Source: Streptosporangiaceae bacterium
GTDB lineage: Bacteria; Actinomycetota; Actinomycetes; Streptosporangiales; Streptosporangiaceae
DNA length: 6,289 bases
Assembly: GCA_030039095.1 (NCBI GenBank)
Contig: JASHQP010000507.1
Coordinates: forward strand, 1-6,289
Direction of reading: 5' to 3'
Shown here: piece by piece, positions 1 to 6,289 of the stretch
How the letters are laid out: each line of letters starts with the position of its first letter
How positions within the stretch are numbered: position 1 is the stretch's first letter
The notes under the pieces: generated by a model
The model's input: the letters and a program-made list of their open reading frames with translations, nothing else
The model's database searches: none
Told to the model about the DNA's origin: nothing
Translations under genes and position numbers: made by a program

Positions 1-1
1 C

Positions 2-970
2 GCGCTGCCCACGGTGCTGCCGGGCGGCCGGGCGGTCGCCGACCAGGCCGCCAGGGCCGAGGTGGCGCGGGCATGGGGGGTGGCCTCACTGCCGTCCGAG
101 CCGGGCCGCAACACGACGGAGATCCTCGCGGCCACCGCGGCGGGGGAGATCGGCGGGCTGGTCATCGCCGGCGTCGACCCGTCCGACCTGCCCGACCCGG
201 TGGCGGCGCTCGAGGCACTCGAGGCAGCGCAGTTCGTGGTCAGCCTGGAACTCCGGGTCAGCGCCGTGACCGACCGTGCGGACGTCGTGCTCCCCGTCGC
301 CGCCGTCGCCGAGAAGGCGGGCACGTTCGTGAACTGGGAGGGCAGGCCGGGCTCCTTCGACGCACCGCTCCTGCTTCCAGCCGCACGTAGTGACCTCCAG
401 GTGCTCGGCGCGCTCGCGGACCAGATGGACGTGCACCTCGGGCTGCCCGACGCCGGCGCCGCCCGGCGCGAGCTCAACGCGCTCGTCCCGGACATCACGT
501 CTGCTTTCCCGGATGTCCCGTCCGCCATCCCGCTGCCTGCCCGGGGGATAACCCCCGGACCCCCAGACCGGGGGGCTGCGCCCCCCGGAGCCCCCCTGCA
601 GTCTGCCCGGGCCGACCTCCGGCCGGCCCTCGCATCCGGCACCCTCACTCCCGGTCCCAACCAGGCCTTCTTGGCGACCTGGCATAATCTGCTCGACGCT
701 GGGCGGATGCAGGACGGCGAGCCGAACCTGGCGGCGACCGCGCGCGTGGCCGTCGCGAAGATGTCGGCGGCGACCGCGGCTGAGGCCGGTGTGGGGGACG
801 GCGGTAAGGTCACTGTGGCCACCGAGCGAGGGACGATCACCGTGCCCGCCGAGATCGCAGACATGCCGGACCGGGTGGTCTGGCTGCCCACGAACTCGGC
901 CGGCTGCGCGGTGCGTGACGGTCTCGGCGCTGGCCACGGAAGCCTCGTCACTGTTAGGAGCGCGCCATGA
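2..970 (+). CDS. nuoG: NADH-quinone oxidoreductase subunit G (NuoG), C-terminal part, 5' end outside window
   Basis: This is the C-terminal 322 residues of NuoG, the large iron-sulfur subunit of the peripheral arm of complex I, which passes electrons from the NADH module toward the quinone site. The reading frame is open from base 2, so the gene starts upstream; the GTG at 14 is internal. The visible part is the molybdopterin-oxidoreductase-like region: [15 protein letters not shown] followed by FVNWEGRPG at visible residues 109-117, then [12 protein letters not shown] near 237-248 and WLPTNS at 294-299 in the dinucleotide-binding-like end domain. The N-terminal domains holding the iron-sulfur ligands are not in view. 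From family knowledge, NuoG keeps this fold without acting as a molybdenum enzyme. Residues 181-198 are encoded by a GC-rich palindromic element and form a Pro/Gly-rich linker. The stop overlaps the nuoH start as ATGA. The identification is firm from motifs and operon position. Confidence 0.95.
   Translation, partial: ALPTVLPGGRAVADQAARAEVARAWGVASLPSEPGRNTTEILAATAAGEIGGLVIAGVDPSDLPDPVAALEALEAAQFVVSLELRVSAVTDRADVVLPVAAVAEKAGTFVNWEGRPGSFDAPLLLPAARSDLQVLGALADQMDVHLGLPDAGAARRELNALVPDITSAFPDVPSAIPLPARGITPGPPDRGAAPPGAPLQSARADLRPALASGTLTPGPNQAFLATWHNLLDAGRMQDGEPNLAATARVAVAKMSAATAAEAGVGDGGKVTVATERGTITVPAEIADMPDRVVWLPTNSAGCAVRDGLGAGHGSLVTVRSAP
541..596. repeat. GC-rich palindromic element inside nuoG
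   Basis: Two perfect hairpins lie side by side within the coding sequence. The first has arms CCGGGGG (541-547) and CCCCCGG (552-558) around the loop ATAA. The second has 9-base arms, 568-576 and 580-588, around the loop TGC. Short C-runs (560-564 and 591-596) flank the second hairpin and could pair alternatively with the G-run at 570-575. The element is read in frame as about 18 residues ([18 protein letters not shown]), including an ATA isoleucine codon that is uncommon in such a GC-rich gene; one other frame carries TAA at 549-551. It sits between conserved blocks of NuoG in a linker that tolerates change. That it is a mobile or dispersed repeat is an inference from its shape, since the copies elsewhere in the genome cannot be seen. 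Confidence 0.65.
956..960 (+). promoter_or_regulatory. Ribosome binding site of nuoH
   Basis: AGGAG lies six bases upstream of the ATG at 967, inside the last codons of nuoG. It supports the ATG at 967 as the nuoH start and suggests translation coupled to nuoG through the ATGA overlap. Confidence 0.8.
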
Positions 971-2364
971 CCGGCTTGGCCGTGCGTGCGGGGGGGTCGG
1001 GCAGCAACTTCCCGACGCTCGCCGACTTCGGGCACGACCCGTGGTGGCTGGTCATCATCAAGGTGCTGTTCGTTTTCCTGTTCCTGCTGCTCGGCACCTT
1101 GTTCGCGATCTGGGCGGAGCGGCGGATCCTGGGCTACATGCAGGCCCGGCCCGGGCCGAACCGCGCGGGCCCGTTCGGCCTGCTGCAGTCGCTGATGGAC
1201 GGCATCAAGCTGGCCCTGATGGAGGACATCGTCCCGCGCGGCGTCGACAAGGTCCTGTTCTGGTGCGCGCCGGCGATCTCGGTGATCCCCGCGTTCCTCA
1301 GCATCGCGATCATCCCGTTCGGGCCGATGGTCTCGATCTTCGGGGTACGGACGCCGTTGCAGGTCACCGACCTGCCGGTGGCGGTGCTGCTGGTGCTCGC
1401 GATGAGCTCGATCGCCGTGTACGGGATCGTGCTGGCCGGCTGGTCGGCGTCGTCTCCCTACGCGCTGCTCGGCGGGCTCAGGTCGTCGGCTCAGGTGATC
1501 AGCTACGAGATCGCGATGGGGCTGTCCTTCGTCCCGGTGTTCCTCTACTCCGGGTCGCTGTCGACCAGCGCGATCGTCGCCGCCCAGGCGCACGGCGGCG
1601 AGTTCCACTGGTTCGGCGCCGGGCTGCACTACCCGTCCTGGTTCGCCGTGCTGCTGCTGCCGTCGTTCCTGATCTACCTGGTCACGATGGTCGGCGAAAC
1701 AAACCGGCTGCCGTTCGACCTGCCCGAGGGTGAGGGAGAGCTGGTAGGCGGCTACCACACCGAGTACGCGTCGCTGAAGTTCGCGATGCTGCAGCTCGCC
1801 GAGTACTGCAGCGTGATCACCGTCTCCGCGCTGGCGACCACGCTGTTCCTGGGCGGCTGGCAGGCGCCGTGGCCGATCTCCGTGTGGGCGGGTGCCAACG
1901 CCGGCTGGTGGCCGCTGCTGTGGTTTGTCATCAAGGTCTGCCTGTTCGTGTTCGCCTTCTTCTGGGTCCGGGCCTCGCTGCCCAGGATCCGTTACGACCA
2001 GCTGATGCGGCTGGGCTGGAAGGTGCTGATCCCGTCCGCTCTCGCGTGGGCGCTGATGATCGCGACCATCCGCGTGTGGCGCCGTCAGGGCGGCAGCACC
2101 GGCATCTACCTCGTCGCCGCCGGGATCATCGTCGTTCTCATGCTGCTGGCGTGGGGCTGGGACAGCTCCGCGGCCAAGCGCGCCCAGCAGGCCGAGGAAC
2201 TCGACGAGGCCGACACGTCGGCCGAGGCGGAGGCCGGGGCGTTCCCGGTCCCGCCGATGGACCTGCCGCACTACCACGGTGTCGGGGTCCACCCGCAGGG
2301 AGCTGCCGCGGGCCCGCCCGCGCAGACCGAAGCCGCCGCAGCGAAGGAGGTCACCGGTGCCTGA
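967..2364 (+). CDS. nuoH: NADH-quinone oxidoreductase subunit H (NuoH)
   Basis: NuoH (mitochondrial ND1 homologue) is the membrane subunit that anchors the peripheral arm, forms most of the quinone-access channel and starts the proton pathway. The protein has 465 residues with about nine hydrophobic segments, near 27-50, 98-122, 136-158, 181-197, 224-242, 282-297, 317-337, 351-370 and 378-396. The conserved loop with ERR at 51-53 and [14 protein letters not shown] (61-74) and the family signature [14 protein letters not shown] (249-262) are intact; the acidic residues of the latter line the channel in known structures. After about residue 400 comes a hydrophilic tail of some 65 residues rich in Ala and Glu, with FPVPPMDLP at 426-434. 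Such tails make actinobacterial NuoH longer than the roughly 325-residue E. coli protein. The start is supported by AGGAG six bases upstream. The gene overlaps nuoG by four bases and nuoI by eight. Confidence 0.98.
   Translation: MTGLAVRAGGSGSNFPTLADFGHDPWWLVIIKVLFVFLFLLLGTLFAIWAERRILGYMQARPGPNRAGPFGLLQSLMDGIKLALMEDIVPRGVDKVLFWCAPAISVIPAFLSIAIIPFGPMVSIFGVRTPLQVTDLPVAVLLVLAMSSIAVYGIVLAGWSASSPYALLGGLRSSAQVISYEIAMGLSFVPVFLYSGSLSTSAIVAAQAHGGEFHWFGAGLHYPSWFAVLLLPSFLIYLVTMVGETNRLPFDLPEGEGELVGGYHTEYASLKFAMLQLAEYCSVITVSALATTLFLGGWQAPWPISVWAGANAGWWPLLWFVIKVCLFVFAFFWVRASLPRIRYDQLMRLGWKVLIPSALAWALMIATIRVWRRQGGSTGIYLVAAGIIVVLMLLAWGWDSSAAKRAQQAEELDEADTSAEAEAGAFPVPPMDLPHYHGVGVHPQGAAAGPPAQTEAAAAKEVTGA
2343..2350 (+). 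promoter_or_regulatory. Strong ribosome binding site fixing the GTG start of nuoI
   Basis: GAAGGAGG, close to a full match to the 16S anti-Shine-Dalgarno sequence, ends six bases before the GTG at 2357. It decides the nuoI start in favour of this GTG over the in-frame ATG at 2279, which would add 26 Arg/Pro-rich residues read from the nuoH tail. The site lies within nuoH codons. Confidence 0.88.
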
Positions 2365-2980
2365 CTTCCTCAACTCGATCAAGGGGTTCGGTGTCACGTT
2401 CCGGCAGATGTTCCGGCCCGTCGACACCGTCCAGTACCCGGAGGCGAAGAAGCCGACCGCGCCGCGGTTCCACGGCCGGCATCAGCTGAACCGCTGGCCG
2501 GACGGCCTGGAGAAGTGCATCGGGTGCGAGCTGTGCGCCTGGGCCTGCCCGGCCGATGCGATCTACGTCGAGGGTGCGGACAACACCGAGGAGGAGCGCT
2601 ACTCGCCCGGTGAGCGGTACGGCCGCGTCTACCAGATCAACTACCTGCGCTGCATTCTGTGCGGCCTGTGCATCGAGGCGTGCCCGACCCGCGCGCTGAC
2701 CATGACCAACGAATACGAGCTGGCCGACGACAGCAGGGAGGCCCTGATCTGGACCAAGGAGCAGCTCGTCGCGCCGCTGGAGCCCGGCATGGAGGCCCCG
2801 CCGCACCCGATGCGCCTCGGCGATACGGAGCAGGACTACTACCTTCTCGGCTCGTCCGGGATCGTGGGCAACCCGCACATCGCCGAAGAGGGCCACTTCG
2901 GAACCGACGACCACCCCCCACGGCGTCCTTCGGGCGCGCCTTCGGCACGACCAGCGAAGCGCCCGCGAGGGGGGGAATGA
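2357..2980 (+). CDS. nuoI: NADH-quinone oxidoreductase subunit I (NuoI), 2x[4Fe-4S] ferredoxin-like
   Basis: NuoI carries the two [4Fe-4S] clusters (N6a and N6b) that pass electrons to the terminal cluster in NuoB next to the quinone site. From the GTG start the protein has 207 residues. Two classical ferredoxin motifs are complete: [12 protein letters not shown] with Cys54, 57, 60 and 64, and [12 protein letters not shown] with Cys99, 102, 105 and 109. The segment between them and the YLR before the second motif are typical of the family, as is the N-terminal amphipathic stretch that lies against the membrane. The GTG is chosen because of the strong GAAGGAGG and because the family normally starts close to this point. 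The last 22 residues (186-207), basic and Pro/Arg-rich, are encoded by an imperfect palindrome and do not look like conserved NuoI sequence. The gene overlaps nuoH by eight bases and ends one base before nuoJ. Confidence 0.97.
   Translation: MPDFLNSIKGFGVTFRQMFRPVDTVQYPEAKKPTAPRFHGRHQLNRWPDGLEKCIGCELCAWACPADAIYVEGADNTEEERYSPGERYGRVYQINYLRCILCGLCIEACPTRALTMTNEYELADDSREALIWTKEQLVAPLEPGMEAPPHPMRLGDTEQDYYLLGSSGIVGNPHIAEEGHFGTDDHPPRRPSGAPSARPAKRPRGGE
2914..2975. repeat. Imperfect GC-rich inverted repeat forming the 3' end of nuoI
   Basis: The arms are 2914-2932 (CCCCCCACGGCGTCCTTCG) and 2955-2974. The reverse complement of the second arm begins CCCCCCTCG and ends CTTCG, so the C-run, a CG step and CTTCG are shared, with mismatches and one bulged base between. 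The 22-base middle contains the self-complementary GGCGCGCC (2933-2940), and CCTTCGG occurs twice (2927-2933 and 2939-2945). The element is translated as the last 22 residues of NuoI, a Pro/Arg/Ala-rich tail. Its terminal G-run provides the ribosome binding site of nuoJ. Like the nuoG element it ends in C or G runs, but the two are not copies of each other. That it is a captured dispersed repeat is inferred. Confidence 0.55.
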
Positions 2981-2981
2981 A

Positions 2982-3824
2982 ATGAGGCCGGGCATGGTGC
3001 TCGCCGTTGGCATGGCAGCCGAAACGCAGAGCCTCGCGTTCTGGGTGCTGGCCGTGGTGGCCGTGGCCGCCGCGCTGGGCATGGTCCTGGCCAGGCGGGC
3101 CGTGCACTGCGCCGTGCTGCTCGCCGTCGTGATGCTGTCGCTCGCGGTCTTCTACGCGATGCTGGGCGCGCCGTTCCTGGCGTTCGTCCAGGTGATCGTC
3201 TACACCGGTGCCGTGCTGATGCTGTTCCTGTTCGTGGTCATGATCGTCGGGGTGAGCTCGGCCGACTCGCTCGTCGAGACGATCAGGGGCCAGCGGGTCG
3301 CCGCGATCCTGGTGGCGATCGGGATGCTGGTCCTGCTGTGCCTCATCATCGGGAACGCGGTCATCGGCCCGTCGGCGCCCGCGACGGGCAGCTACTCCAG
3401 CGGGAACCTGCTGGGCCTCGCCACGCTCATCTTCACCACGTACGTGTTCCCGTTCGAGGTCACCAGCGCGCTGCTGATCACCGCGGCGCTCGGGGCCATG
3501 GTGCTGGCCCACCGGGAGCGCACCGGCCCCAAGCCGACCCAGCGCGAGCTGGGCAGGCAGCGGGTGCTGAGCGGGCGCCCGGCGCCGCTGCCGGGCCCGG
3601 GCACCTACGCCCGGCACAACGCGGTCGACATGCCCGCGCTGCTGCCCGACGGATCGCCGTCCACGCTGTCGGTCAGCCCGGTGATCGCCCGCCGGATCGA
3701 GCTCGGCACCGGCGAGTTTCCCGCTCCGCCGTCGGAGACGCTCACCTCGGGCGAGGTGGTGCCCTCCGACAGTGAGGGCGGGCATCCGAGCGAGGACGAC
3801 GAGCATGAGGGGGCACGATGGTAA
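2982..3824 (+). CDS. nuoJ: NADH-quinone oxidoreductase subunit J (NuoJ)
   Basis: NuoJ (ND6 homologue) is a membrane-arm subunit between the quinone module and the antiporter-like subunits; its third helix takes part in the conformational coupling that drives pumping. The 280-residue protein has five hydrophobic segments near 19-37, 42-60, 63-91, 107-127 and 143-174. The diagnostic third-helix motif [19 protein letters not shown] (69-87) is intact. From about 178 onward there is a hydrophilic tail of about 100 residues containing [20 protein letters not shown] (203-222) and an acidic end. This YARHNAVD block is, from memory, shared by other actinobacterial NuoJ proteins, whereas E. coli NuoJ has only about 184 residues. 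The ATG at 2982 follows a G-run by six bases; in-frame ATGs at 2994 and 3012 are possible alternatives. The gene starts one base after the nuoI stop and overlaps nuoK by seven bases. Confidence 0.96.
   Translation: MRPGMVLAVGMAAETQSLAFWVLAVVAVAAALGMVLARRAVHCAVLLAVVMLSLAVFYAMLGAPFLAFVQVIVYTGAVLMLFLFVVMIVGVSSADSLVETIRGQRVAAILVAIGMLVLLCLIIGNAVIGPSAPATGSYSSGNLLGLATLIFTTYVFPFEVTSALLITAALGAMVLAHRERTGPKPTQRELGRQRVLSGRPAPLPGPGTYARHNAVDMPALLPDGSPSTLSVSPVIARRIELGTGEFPAPPSETLTSGEVVPSDSEGGHPSEDDEHEGARW
3807..3813 (+). promoter_or_regulatory. Ribosome binding site of nuoK
   Basis: GAGGGGG lies four bases before the ATG at 3818, within the last codons of nuoJ. The spacing is slightly short but acceptable, and the overlap with the nuoJ stop suggests translational coupling. 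Confidence 0.65.
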
Positions 3825-4120
3825 GCCCGGCGCACTTCGTGGCCCTGTCGGTGATCCTGTTCGTGATCGGCGCCGTGGGTGTGCTGGCCCGCAGGAACGC
3901 GCTGATCATCTTCATGTGCATCGAGCTGATGCTGAACGCTGTCAATCTGGCCTTCGTCGCGTTCGCACGGCTGCACGGCAACCTGAACGGGCAGGTCATC
4001 GCGTTTTTCGTGATGGTGATCGCGGCCGCAGAAGTCGTCGTCGGACTGGCCATCCTGACGGCGATCTTCCGGGCCCGCAGGTCCGCGTCGGTCGACGACG
4101 CGAACCTGCTGAAGTACTAA
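3818..4120 (+). CDS. nuoK: NADH-quinone oxidoreductase subunit K (NuoK)
   Basis: NuoK (ND4L homologue) is a small three-helix membrane subunit in the central proton and water path of complex I. The protein is exactly 100 residues, the usual length. Hydrophobic helices lie near 5-23, 28-50 and 60-84. The two membrane glutamates required in E. coli are present at the same numbers: Glu36 in [13 protein letters not shown] and Glu72 in [11 protein letters not shown]. The sequence from about 86 is a short hydrophilic end. The ATG start overlaps the nuoJ stop by seven bases and has GAGGGGG upstream. The TAA stop lies in the first copy of a short imperfect duplication, and the 32-base spacer to nuoL is the largest gap in the window. 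Confidence 0.98.
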   Translation: MVSPAHFVALSVILFVIGAVGVLARRNALIIFMCIELMLNAVNLAFVAFARLHGNLNGQVIAFFVMVIAAAEVVVGLAILTAIFRARRSASVDDANLLKY

Positions 4121-4139
4121 CCACCTGCAGTACTGACCA
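4109..4139 (+). repeat. Imperfect 15-base tandem duplication over the nuoK stop codon
   Basis: CTGAAGTACTAACCA (4109-4123) recurs as CTGCAGTACTGACCA (4125-4139) with two differences and a period of 16 bases. The first copy encodes the final Leu-Lys-Tyr-stop of NuoK. The second would read Leu-Gln-Tyr-stop but is out of phase with the gene and lies in the spacer just before the nuoL ribosome binding site. It looks like a small slippage duplication, though chance similarity is not excluded. Confidence 0.5.
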
Positions 4140-4146
4140 GAAGGGG
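4140..4146 (+). promoter_or_regulatory. Ribosome binding site of nuoL
   Basis: GAAGGGG ends six bases before the GTG at 4153. It supports that GTG as the nuoL start over the in-frame ATG at 4192, which has no purine-rich Shine-Dalgarno-like sequence in front of it. Confidence 0.75.
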
Positions 4147-4152
4147 TAGCCA

Positions 4153-6090
4153 GTGACGGGCTCTGTCGCGGGCGCGCCGTCGGCCGCGGCCATGACCACG
4201 GTGGCCGCCGTCGGCGTCCAGCGCGCCGCATGGCTGCTGCTGGTGTTCCCGATTGCGGGAGCGATAATCCTGCTGCTCAGCGGGAAGCGCAGCAACTCAT
4301 GGGGGCACCTGGTCGGCGTGGCCATGCCGATCGCGAGCTTCGTCTACGCGGTCATCGCGTTCTTCAGCATGCTGAGTTACCCGGCCAGCCAGCGCAGCCG
4401 GGACCTGCACCTGTACTCCTGGATACCGGTCGCCGGCTTCAAGGTGAGCATCGGCCTGCTGCTCGACCCGCTGTCGATCTGCTTCGTGCTGCTGATCACC
4501 GGCGTCGGATCGCTGATCCATATCTTTGCGGTCGGCTACATGGCGGAGGACCCGGAGCGCCGCCGCTTCTTCGGGTACATGAACCTCTTCCTCGCGGCGA
4601 TGCTGCTGCTGGTCCTCAGCGACAACTACCTCGGTCTGTACGTGGGGTGGGAGGGCGTCGGCCTCGCCTCCTACCTGCTGATCGGATTCTGGTTCGCCAA
4701 GCCGGTCGCCGCGACCGCGGGCACCAAGGCGTTCATCATGAACCGGGTCGGCGACGCCGGCCTGTCCCTGGCCATCATGCTGATGTTCGCCCAGTTCGGC
4801 ACCGTGACGTTCGCCGGAGTGTTCGGCGCGGTGCACGGCGCGAGCAAGGGCGTGGTGACCGCGCTCGGGCTGCTGATGCTGCTCGGGGCGTGTGCCAAGT
4901 CGGCCCAGCTGCCGCTGCAGGCGTGGCTGCTGGACGCGATGGAGGGCCCGACGCCGGTGTCGGCGCTGATCCACGCGGCCACGATGGTGACCGCGGGTGT
5001 CTACCTGATCGTCCGGTCCAACCCGATCTTCAACCTGGCCCCGGATGCGCAGCTCGCGGTCGCGATCGTGGGGGCCGCCACGCTGCTGTTCGGCGCGATC
5101 ATCGCGTGCGCCAAGGACGACATCAAGAAGTCCCTGGCCGGCTCCACGATGAGCCAGATCGGCTACATGTTCCTGGCGGCCGGGCTCGGCCCGGCCGGGT
5201 ACGTGTTCGCGATCGCGCAGCTGCTGGCGCACGGCTTCTTCAAGGCCGGGCTGTTCCTGACCGCCGGGTCGGTCAAGCACGAGATGAAGGACGAGGTGGA
5301 CATGCGCCGGTTCGGCGGCATCGGCGCGGTGATGCCGCTCACCTTCGGCGCGTTCATCTGCTGCTACCTCGCGATCATCGGAGTCCCGCCGTTCTCGGCG
5401 TTCTTCACCAAGGATCCGATCATCGACCAGGCCTTCGCCAAGGGCGGCACGTCGGGCGCCCTGCTCGGCACCGCGGCGCTCATCGGGGCCGGCCTCACCA
5501 CGTTCTACATGACCCGGATGCTGCTGATGACGTTCACCGGGGACCGCCGCTGGGACGAGGGCCAGCATCCGCACGAAGCGCCCCCGGTGATGACTGCGCC
5601 GGCGATCCTGCTGGCCATCGGCGCGCTGGGGGCCGGCGCGTTCCTCATGCTCGGCAGCCGGCTCATCGACTTCCTCGCGCCGGTGACCGGCAGGCCGCCG
5701 TCGTCGCCCGGGCTGTTCACCCCGGCCGGAATCGGCGCGCTGGCGCTGCTGGTCGCCGCCGTGATCCTGGCCTGGTTCATGTACGGCCGGCGCGAGATCC
5801 CTGTCACCGCGCCCGCCGGCAACCCGGTGACCGTAGCGGCGCGCAAGGAGCTGTACGGCAACGCCATCAACGAGTCGCTGCTGATGCGGCCGGGCCAGTG
5901 GCTGACCAGGCTGTCAGTGTTCTTCGACAACCGCGGCGTCGACGGCATCGTCAACACCGTCGCGGCCACGTTCGGGGGCTCGTCGGGTCGGCTGCGCCGG
6001 ATGCAGACGGGCTTCGTCCGCTCGTACGCACTGTCCATGCTGGTCGGGGCCGTCCTGCTGGTCGGCGCGCTCCTGCTGGTGCGGCTGTAG
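4153..6090 (+). CDS. nuoL: NADH-quinone oxidoreductase subunit L (NuoL), antiporter-like
   Basis: NuoL (ND5 homologue) is the distal antiporter-like subunit of the membrane arm; it translocates protons and sends a long lateral helix along the arm. The 645-residue length fits the family. The antiporter core is complete: Glu167 in [16 protein letters not shown], Lys249 in [17 protein letters not shown], His274 in the conserved [17 protein letters not shown] block, His360 and Lys364 in [15 protein letters not shown], and Lys420 in FFTKDPII. By alignment of motifs, Glu167, Lys249 and Lys420 match E. coli Glu144, Lys229 and Lys399. The region from about 550 to 620 ([24 protein letters not shown]) corresponds to the lateral-helix end, and 625-643 is the last membrane helix. 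With the GTG start about 24 polar, Ala-rich residues precede the first helix, slightly more than usual; ATG 4192 (residue 14) is the alternative. nuoM follows after 23 bases. Confidence 0.98.
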   Translation: MTGSVAGAPSAAAMTTVAAVGVQRAAWLLLVFPIAGAIILLLSGKRSNSWGHLVGVAMPIASFVYAVIAFFSMLSYPASQRSRDLHLYSWIPVAGFKVSIGLLLDPLSICFVLLITGVGSLIHIFAVGYMAEDPERRRFFGYMNLFLAAMLLLVLSDNYLGLYVGWEGVGLASYLLIGFWFAKPVAATAGTKAFIMNRVGDAGLSLAIMLMFAQFGTVTFAGVFGAVHGASKGVVTALGLLMLLGACAKSAQLPLQAWLLDAMEGPTPVSALIHAATMVTAGVYLIVRSNPIFNLAPDAQLAVAIVGAATLLFGAIIACAKDDIKKSLAGSTMSQIGYMFLAAGLGPAGYVFAIAQLLAHGFFKAGLFLTAGSVKHEMKDEVDMRRFGGIGAVMPLTFGAFICCYLAIIGVPPFSAFFTKDPIIDQAFAKGGTSGALLGTAALIGAGLTTFYMTRMLLMTFTGDRRWDEGQHPHEAPPVMTAPAILLAIGALGAGAFLMLGSRLIDFLAPVTGRPPSSPGLFTPAGIGALALLVAAVILAWFMYGRREIPVTAPAGNPVTVAARKELYGNAINESLLMRPGQWLTRLSVFFDNRGVDGIVNTVAATFGGSSGRLRRMQTGFVRSYALSMLVGAVLLVGALLLVRL

Positions 6091-6113
6091 AGATAGGTAA
6101 GGCTGCCGAACTG

Positions 6114-6289
6114 ATGAGCTCCTTCCCCTGGCTGACGGTAGCGGGCCTGATCCCGCTCGCCGGCGCGCTCGCGATCGGGCTGACACCGGGCCAGTCGGCA
6201 CCGGGCGGACCGGAGGACCGGCGGGCCCGCGACCTGCTGGTCAAGCGGATCGCGCTGGTGTTCTCGCTGCTCACGCTCGCCGTGACCGT
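6114..6289 (+). CDS. nuoM: NADH-quinone oxidoreductase subunit M (NuoM), N-terminal part, 3' end outside window
   Basis: The reading frame is open from the ATG at 6114 to the window edge, giving 58 codons. The predicted protein begins MSSFPWLTVAGLIPLAGALA, one hydrophobic helix, then a polar Pro/Gly/Arg loop (TPGQSAPGGPEDRRARD) and a second hydrophobic stretch from about residue 43 (VKRIALVFSLLTLAV). This helix-loop-helix start and the place directly after nuoL fit NuoM (ND4 homologue), another antiporter-like proton-pumping subunit. None of the diagnostic charged residues of the core is in view, so the call rests on position and the general character of the N-terminus. The ribosome binding site is weak: AGGTAAGG (6095-6102), 11 bases before the ATG. 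No ATG, GTG or TTG start occurs in frame between the nuoL stop and 6114. Confidence 0.88.
   Translation, partial: MSSFPWLTVAGLIPLAGALAIGLTPGQSAPGGPEDRRARDLLVKRIALVFSLLTLAVT

Noticed and set aside
541..588. nuoG hairpins as an intrinsic transcription terminator
   Set aside because: There is no T-run after either stem, and the operon continues through several more genes.
536..599. CCTGC direct repeats (536-540 and 595-599) as a target-site duplication around the nuoG element
   Set aside because: They are only five bases, and their spacing of 59 is not a multiple of three, so a simple insertion would have broken the frame; chance is likely in this composition.
86..937. 283-codon open frame on the minus strand opposite nuoG
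   Set aside because: No family motif, and the sense frame encodes clear NuoG blocks.
2..970. NuoG fragment as a molybdenum enzyme such as formate dehydrogenase
   Set aside because: It lies directly upstream of nuoH with an overlapping stop, and its motifs fit the NuoG branch of the molybdopterin-oxidoreductase fold.
789..1733. 314-codon plus-strand frame across the nuoG-nuoH junction
   Set aside because: It is the shifted frame of two conserved genes and has a shadow-type Arg/Ala/Pro composition.
2279..2356. Upstream ATG extending nuoI by 26 residues
   Set aside because: The added residues are Arg/Pro-rich and lie in nuoH tail codons, whereas GTG 2357 has a near-ideal ribosome binding site and gives the usual N-terminus.
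2637..3806. 389-codon open frame on the minus strand opposite nuoI and nuoJ
   Set aside because: Low-complexity Arg/His/Asp-rich translation spanning two well-supported sense genes; an artefact of high GC content.
4297..5574. 425-codon open frame on the minus strand opposite nuoL
   Set aside because: Its translation is dominated by Arg, Glu, Gln, His and Asp without any recognisable domain, as expected from the antisense of a GC-rich membrane-protein gene.

Overview
The window is an uninterrupted piece of a bacterial nuo operon, which encodes the proton-pumping respiratory complex I (NADH:quinone oxidoreductase). The strongly GC-rich sequence, GC-biased third codon positions, gene order G-H-I-J-K-L-M and long hydrophilic tails on NuoH and NuoJ point to a high-GC actinobacterium. 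I cannot name the genus. All genes lie on the + strand.

Layout: the 3' part of nuoG (2-970), nuoH (967-2364), nuoI (2357-2980), nuoJ (2982-3824), nuoK (3818-4120), nuoL (4153-6090) and the first 58 codons of nuoM (6114 to the window edge). Neighbouring genes overlap by 4-8 bases or are separated by at most 32 bases. No promoter, terminator, RNA gene, CRISPR array or transposase gene is visible, so these genes are probably cotranscribed from a promoter upstream of the window. No gene-free stretch exceeds 32 bases.

The genes form one machine. NuoG and NuoI carry electrons along the peripheral-arm iron-sulfur chain. NuoH joins that arm to the membrane and forms most of the quinone channel, where the quinone in an actinobacterium is probably menaquinone. 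NuoJ, NuoK, NuoL and NuoM belong to the proton-translocating membrane arm. The diagnostic residues I looked for are present: eight cluster cysteines in NuoI, Glu36 and Glu72 in NuoK, the Glu/Lys/His set in NuoL and the NuoH signature.

This is not a new system at gene level. The unusual feature is two very GC-rich palindromic elements read in frame inside genes. One (541-596) adds about 18 Pro/Gly-rich residues to a variable linker of NuoG. The other (2914-2975) supplies the last 22 residues of NuoI, and its G-run also appears to be the nuoJ ribosome binding site. They resemble dispersed palindromic repeats captured by coding sequence. A short imperfect tandem duplication also covers the nuoK stop codon.
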